Assembly: GCA_021824635.1 (NCBI GenBank)
Contig: JAKAKD010000073.1
Location: forward strand, 1 to 64,000
Length of the DNA: 64,000 nucleotides
DNA from: Bacteroidota bacterium
GTDB lineage: Bacteria; Bacteroidota; Ignavibacteria; Ignavibacteriales; Melioribacteraceae
Direction of reading: 5' to 3'
How positions within the stretch are numbered: the stretch's first letter is position 1; each line of letters begins with the position of its first letter. Under the pieces are notes generated by a model that searched no databases, had not been told where the DNA came from, and saw only the letters and a program-made list of their open reading frames with translations. Positions 60,495-64,000 of this stretch are shown piece after piece. The translations under genes and the position numbers were made by a program.

Positions 60495-61438
60495 AAAAGA
60501 TAGCAGTTGTTGCATTTGGTGGCAACGCTCTCTTACGTGCTAATGAAGTTGGTACAATTGAACAGCAAGAAAAGAACACTCTTGATACATGCAATAAGTT
60601 GATAAGTTTATTGCGGAACGATTATAATCTTGTTATAACACATGGCAATGGTCCTCAAGTTGGAAATATTCTTCTGCGTAATGAAGCCGGTTATGCTCAA
60701 TATAAAATTCCAAAAATGCCGTTAGATATTTGTGTAGCCGATTCCCAAGGAGGAATTGGCTACATGATAGACAGACAGATGCGCAATGCAATCAGCAAAA
60801 CAAATTTGCGCAGAAATGTTGTTGCAATTATTACCGAGACTTTAGTTGATATAAATGATCAGGCTTTTCAGAATCCTACAAAACCAATTGGACCATATTA
60901 CTTAAAAGAAGAAGCAGATCTTCTTGCCAAAGCAAACAGTTGGGTTTTTAAGGAAGACCCGCGCAAGAGAGGATGGAGAAAAGTTGTTGCTTCTCCTAAA
61001 CCGATAGACATAATGAATAAGAAGGTAATAAAAGATTTAGTTAAACACGGTCATATTGTCATTGCTGTCGGCGGCGGGGGAATTCCTGTCTATTGGCATG
61101 CGGACACTAAGTATCTTGAAGCGATTGAAGCTGTAGTAGATAAAGATTTAGCTTCCGCTGTCTTAGCGCGGGAGATTAAGGCAGACCGATTCTATATTAT
61201 TACTGATGTTCCAAAAGTTTTTATTAATTTCAATAAACCTAATCAGAAAGCTCTAGATCATTTAACAGTTACAGAAGCGAGAAAATATTTAGAAGCGGGA
61301 GAATTTCCTTCCGGAAGTATGGGACCAAAAATTCTTGCTGCTGTTGAATTTGTTGAGAATAGCGGAAACGAAGCAATCATAACCTGCGAAGAAGATATTG
61401 AAAAAGAAAATTGCGGAACGAGAATTACAAAAGGTTAA
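60491..61438 (+). CDS. arcC: Carbamate kinase
   Basis: A 315-aa amino-acid kinase: VVAFGGNALLRANE at the N-terminus, ITHGNGPQVGNILLRNE, AVGGGGIPVYW, and SGSMGPKILAAVEFVE-like end. It interconverts carbamoyl phosphate plus ADP with ATP, CO2 and ammonia. It is translationally coupled to the GTPase gene and 23 nt before OTC. Normal length. Confidence 0.96.
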   Translation: MKKIAVVAFGGNALLRANEVGTIEQQEKNTLDTCNKLISLLRNDYNLVITHGNGPQVGNILLRNEAGYAQYKIPKMPLDICVADSQGGIGYMIDRQMRNAISKTNLRRNVVAIITETLVDINDQAFQNPTKPIGPYYLKEEADLLAKANSWVFKEDPRKRGWRKVVASPKPIDIMNKKVIKDLVKHGHIVIAVGGGGIPVYWHADTKYLEAIEAVVDKDLASAVLAREIKADRFYIITDVPKVFINFNKPNQKALDHLTVTEARKYLEAGEFPSGSMGPKILAAVEFVENSGNEAIITCEEDIEKENCGTRITKG

Positions 61439-61461
61439 TAATAATTTAGGAGAAATATAAA

Positions 61462-62463
61462 GTGGCATTCAATCTAAGGAACAGAAATTTTTTAAAACTT
61501 CTTGATTTCACTCCAAAAGAGATCAAATATTTATTAGACCTTTCAAAAGATTTGAAAGCTGCAAAATATGCCGGTACAGAAACTCAAAGACTAAAAGGGA
61601 AAAATGTTGTTCTTCTCTTTGCGAAGGATTCAACACGCACAAGATGCGCTTTTGAAGTCGCCGCTCTTGACCAAGGTGCTGGAGTTACATTCCTAGGTCC
61701 TTCCGGTTCTCAAATGGGGAAAAAGGAATCAATGAAAGATACGGCACGTGTTCTTGGCAGGATGTACGATGGAATTGAGTACAGGGGCTTCGGTCAAGAG
61801 ATTGTTGAAGAACTTGGCGCTCATGCAGGTGTGCCGGTTTGGAATGGTCTAACAGATGAATTTCATCCTACTCAGGTGTTAGCTGATTTTCTTACCATTA
61901 TGGAACATTCTAATAAACCATTGAATGAAGTTTCATTAGTTTATTTAGGAGATGCTAGAAATAATATGGGCAATTCTCTGATGGTTGGCTCTGCAAAGAT
62001 GGGAATGAAATTTAGAGCTGTTGCACCAAAAAATTTATGGCCAAATGAAGAGCTTGTAAAAAAATGTAAAGAGATCGCAAAAGAAACCGGCGCTGTAATT
62101 GAGTTTTCAGACGATCCGGTTAAAGGCGTAAAGGATGCAGATTTCTTATATACAGATGTCTGGGTATCTATGGGTGAACCTGAAGCTATCTGGGAACAAA
62201 GAATTAAGGTGATGAAACCTTATCAAGTTAATATGGAAATGATAAAGAACACAGGCAATCCGGATGTTAAATTTTTACATTGTTTGCCGGCGTTTCATAA
62301 TAGAGAAACTACTGTTGGCGAAGAAATTTTTCAAAAGTTTGGTCTTGAGGCGATGGAAGTTACAGATGAAGTTTTTGAATCGTCACACTCAATTGTTTTT
62401 GATGAAGCGGAAAATAGACTACATACTATCAAAGCAGTAATGGTTGCAACATTAGGTGATTAA
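61462..62463 (+). CDS. Ornithine carbamoyltransferase
   Basis: A 333-aa OTCase. Carbamoyl-phosphate-binding STRTRC (near residue 57), [10 protein letters not shown], ornithine-binding region DVWVSMGE and the FLHCLPAFH motif are all present. It is close to the ArgF/ArcB type of enteric bacteria. With carbamate kinase next door, a catabolic direction (citrulline to ornithine plus carbamoyl phosphate, then ATP) is likely, but no arginine deiminase gene is in the window. GTG start with AGGAG upstream. Confidence 0.95.
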   Translation: MAFNLRNRNFLKLLDFTPKEIKYLLDLSKDLKAAKYAGTETQRLKGKNVVLLFAKDSTRTRCAFEVAALDQGAGVTFLGPSGSQMGKKESMKDTARVLGRMYDGIEYRGFGQEIVEELGAHAGVPVWNGLTDEFHPTQVLADFLTIMEHSNKPLNEVSLVYLGDARNNMGNSLMVGSAKMGMKFRAVAPKNLWPNEELVKKCKEIAKETGAVIEFSDDPVKGVKDADFLYTDVWVSMGEPEAIWEQRIKVMKPYQVNMEMIKNTGNPDVKFLHCLPAFHNRETTVGEEIFQKFGLEAMEVTDEVFESSHSIVFDEAENRLHTIKAVMVATLGD

Positions 62464-62502
62464 ATTTTTTCTACAGCATGTAATGAAAAGATATTCTAAA
62501 AA

Positions 62503-62528
62503 AGAGCGCTTACGGGCGCTCTTCTTTT
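62503..62528. terminator. Bidirectional terminator between OTC and permease
   Basis: AGAGCGC (62503-62509), 6-nt loop, GCGCTCT (62516-62522), then TTCTTTTTT; the other side has AAAAA. It serves the convergent OTC operon and permease. It overlaps the last four codons of the permease gene. Confidence 0.9.
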
Positions 62529-64000
62529 TTAATCTCATGATCCATGTGAAAATGATAATTCGGGAAGATTCTCGGGAGTTTTATAATATTGTGAATCATT
62601 ATACCGGTTGATAAACGATCTATCCATGAAGAGAGCGGCCAGCCAAAATGTAAATGAATTTCTTTTTCTGATGAAGGAATTTCATACTCAATAGTTTTAA
62701 GTACGGCAGTAATCATATCGAAGAGGTTTAACTTCCTTTCAATTGCAATCCAGAAATGATTTTCGCGGAAAGGTGTCGGAGTATCCAACCGCGGTGCATA
62801 GAAACTTACAAAAATTGAATTGCTGGCTGAAATTGCAGTTTCTTCTTCCAATGGTCTCCGGAAGAAAATGTTAACTTCTCTATTATCAATCTCAGCAATT
62901 TTGAAAACAAGATCCATAACGTTTCTTGTCTTACGTCGTACCGGTATATCCGGTGCGCGGTAACGAGATATTCTAATTCCAAGAAATAATACAACCATTG
63001 TAATAATAAACCAAAGAGTGGTACCGTATGGGCGTGCTATCATTATATAAATTAAAGTGCTGACTAAAATGAAAAATAAAATAAGAGTACCAATTTTGGA
63101 TGTGTGATATGTGATCTCTTTGGTTCCTTTAGAATAACGGTATTTTAAGAGGGAACCAGTGTTGATTGCAAAACTGGCAACAAGACCAACAGCGTACATT
63201 TCAGCTAGTACAGCTTGACTGCCGCTTGTGATAATTAAAATGGTACTGTAAAAAACAGCATTGATAAGATGAATTCTATAAAGCGATTGATTCTTGTTAG
63301 AGTGAATGAGCCAGTTAAAGTTATATTTCTCTGCAACTTTTTCTATTAATTCTGCTGACGCAACCATCGCAGTGTTAACAGCCATTATTAATGTAACACT
63401 CGCAAGCACTCCGACTATGATTCCGAAAAAATTGCCGTTAACTTTTGAAGCGAATGTAGGAATCAAATCTGTTTCGTGTTGGCTAAGATTAATTCCGGAT
63501 GAAAGTGCGAATAGAGCTATAAGCGGTGTAACAATTCCAACAGTTACTGCTAAAAAAAGATAAGCTTTGCGAATCTGCTTCCAATCTTTTACAAGTGAAG
63601 CAGTTTGTAATACAGATTCAATTCCGGAATAAGCGAGAATACAACTGCCTATACCGATAATTAAATTTTCATAAGCAATAAATGGATTTTGCCCTTTGAA
63701 ATCTCCGACGAATGAATGAAAACTGTCGCCAATAATTGCAACGGAAGTCGAATCTAAATGCGAAACTCCGCCTACAAGAAGATTAACAAGAACAAATGCC
63801 GCAAATACAAATATTAGAAAAGTGAATTTTGCGTTTTCTTTTATACCGACAATATTCAAACCGGTGATTAAACCAATTACTCCAAACTTTAGAAAAAATC
63901 TTATCTCCGGACCCATTCCTAAAAAGTAAGTTCCGTTTTCCACTGCACTAACAGTAGAAATGGTAGCAGTTAATATATAATCAACAAGTATGGACGAAAT
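62510..64000 (-). CDS. APC-family amino-acid permease (partial)
   Basis: The 5' end is beyond the window edge: the frame remains open upstream of a GTG at 63943 and reads DYILTATISTVSAVENG, a normal permease helix. The visible part has about nine membrane helices, including YSGIESVLQTASLVKDW, then a cytoplasmic C-terminal domain of about 140 residues. Substrate unknown; the neighbouring carbamate kinase/OTC operon suggests a basic amino acid such as arginine, ornithine or citrulline, which is inferred. Confidence 0.85.
   Translation of the reverse strand: MSSILVDYILTATISTVSAVENGTYFLGMGPEIRFFLKFGVIGLITGLNIVGIKENAKFTFLIFVFAAFVLVNLLVGGVSHLDSTSVAIIGDSFHSFVGDFKGQNPFIAYENLIIGIGSCILAYSGIESVLQTASLVKDWKQIRKAYLFLAVTVGIVTPLIALFALSSGINLSQHETDLIPTFASKVNGNFFGIIVGVLASVTLIMAVNTAMVASAELIEKVAEKYNFNWLIHSNKNQSLYRIHLINAVFYSTILIITSGSQAVLAEMYAVGLVASFAINTGSLLKYRYSKGTKEITYHTSKIGTLILFFILVSTLIYIMIARPYGTTLWFIITMVVLFLGIRISRYRAPDIPVRRKTRNVMDLVFKIAEIDNREVNIFFRRPLEEETAISASNSIFVSFYAPRLDTPTPFRENHFWIAIERKLNLFDMITAVLKTIEYEIPSSEKEIHLHFGWPLSSWIDRLSTGIMIHNIIKLPRIFPNYHFHMDHEIKKEERP

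Overview
The window is AT-rich bacterial chromosome, most like an Ignavibacteria/Chlorobi-group or other Bacteroidota-related organism. This assignment is inferred from gene content: DUF4249 lipoprotein beside a TonB-dependent receptor, DUF4835/PorD-like protein, PEGA plus two-component-propeller lipoprotein, bacterial sphingolipid genes, monomeric isocitrate dehydrogenase, S23 four-helix-bundle gene, and abundant extragenic palindromic repeats. No rRNA, CRISPR array or replication origin was seen.

Region 1 (1-11.3 kb) is an 11.25-kb element integrated in the 3' half of a tRNA-Ser(GCT) gene. A perfect 61-bp direct repeat (67-127 and 11257-11317) marks its ends, and the original tRNA terminator is now beyond its right end. 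All genes lie on the minus strand: tyrosine integrase, excisionase-like protein, a replication module (replication-initiator-like protein, DnaB-type helicase) and a phage-type tape-measure protein. No capsid, portal or terminase was recognised, so it looks like a phage satellite or a reduced prophage.

Region 2 (11.4-22.4 kb) holds a Zn/Mn ABC importer operon with an outer-membrane barrel and a small membrane protein, acetyl-CoA synthetase, and a TonB receptor/DUF4249/propeller set. Region 3 (22.4-31.2 kb, minus strand) is a citrate-centred operon: isocitrate dehydrogenase-like enzyme, HD protein, S23 protein, aconitase-family enzyme, MmgE/PrpD, a fused CitD-CitE citrate lyase subunit, and CitF. 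Its gene junctions carry several different palindromic repeats. Acetate made by citrate lyase could be re-activated by the nearby acetyl-CoA synthetase.

Region 4 (31.5-41 kb) has a MazEF-like toxin-antitoxin pair, envelope beta-barrel proteins, and a candidate complete ceramide set (serine palmitoyltransferase, GNAT-type ceramide synthase, epimerase-type ceramide reductase). Next to it is a tRNA-Ala(GGC) with a tiny GIY-YIG gene and a duplicated tRNA 3' part in which the anticodon arm is replaced by another hairpin. Region 5 (41-53.3 kb) is mostly housekeeping: XRE regulator/MATE pump, Maf, monomeric IDH, SpoVG, YtxH protein, EF-G-like GTPase, HIT protein, glycerate kinase and ThyX.

Region 6 (53.5-57.1 kb) resembles two integron gene cassettes, each bounded by matching GTT.../...AAC inverted ends. 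One carries a secreted protein plus a small protein, the other a MazEF pair. An IS1380-family insertion sequence follows. No integron integrase is in the window. Region 7 (57.3-64 kb) holds glmS, then a GTPase related to cyclic 2,3-diphosphoglycerate synthetase, carbamate kinase and ornithine carbamoyltransferase in a tight operon, and convergent to it an amino-acid permease cut by the window edge.
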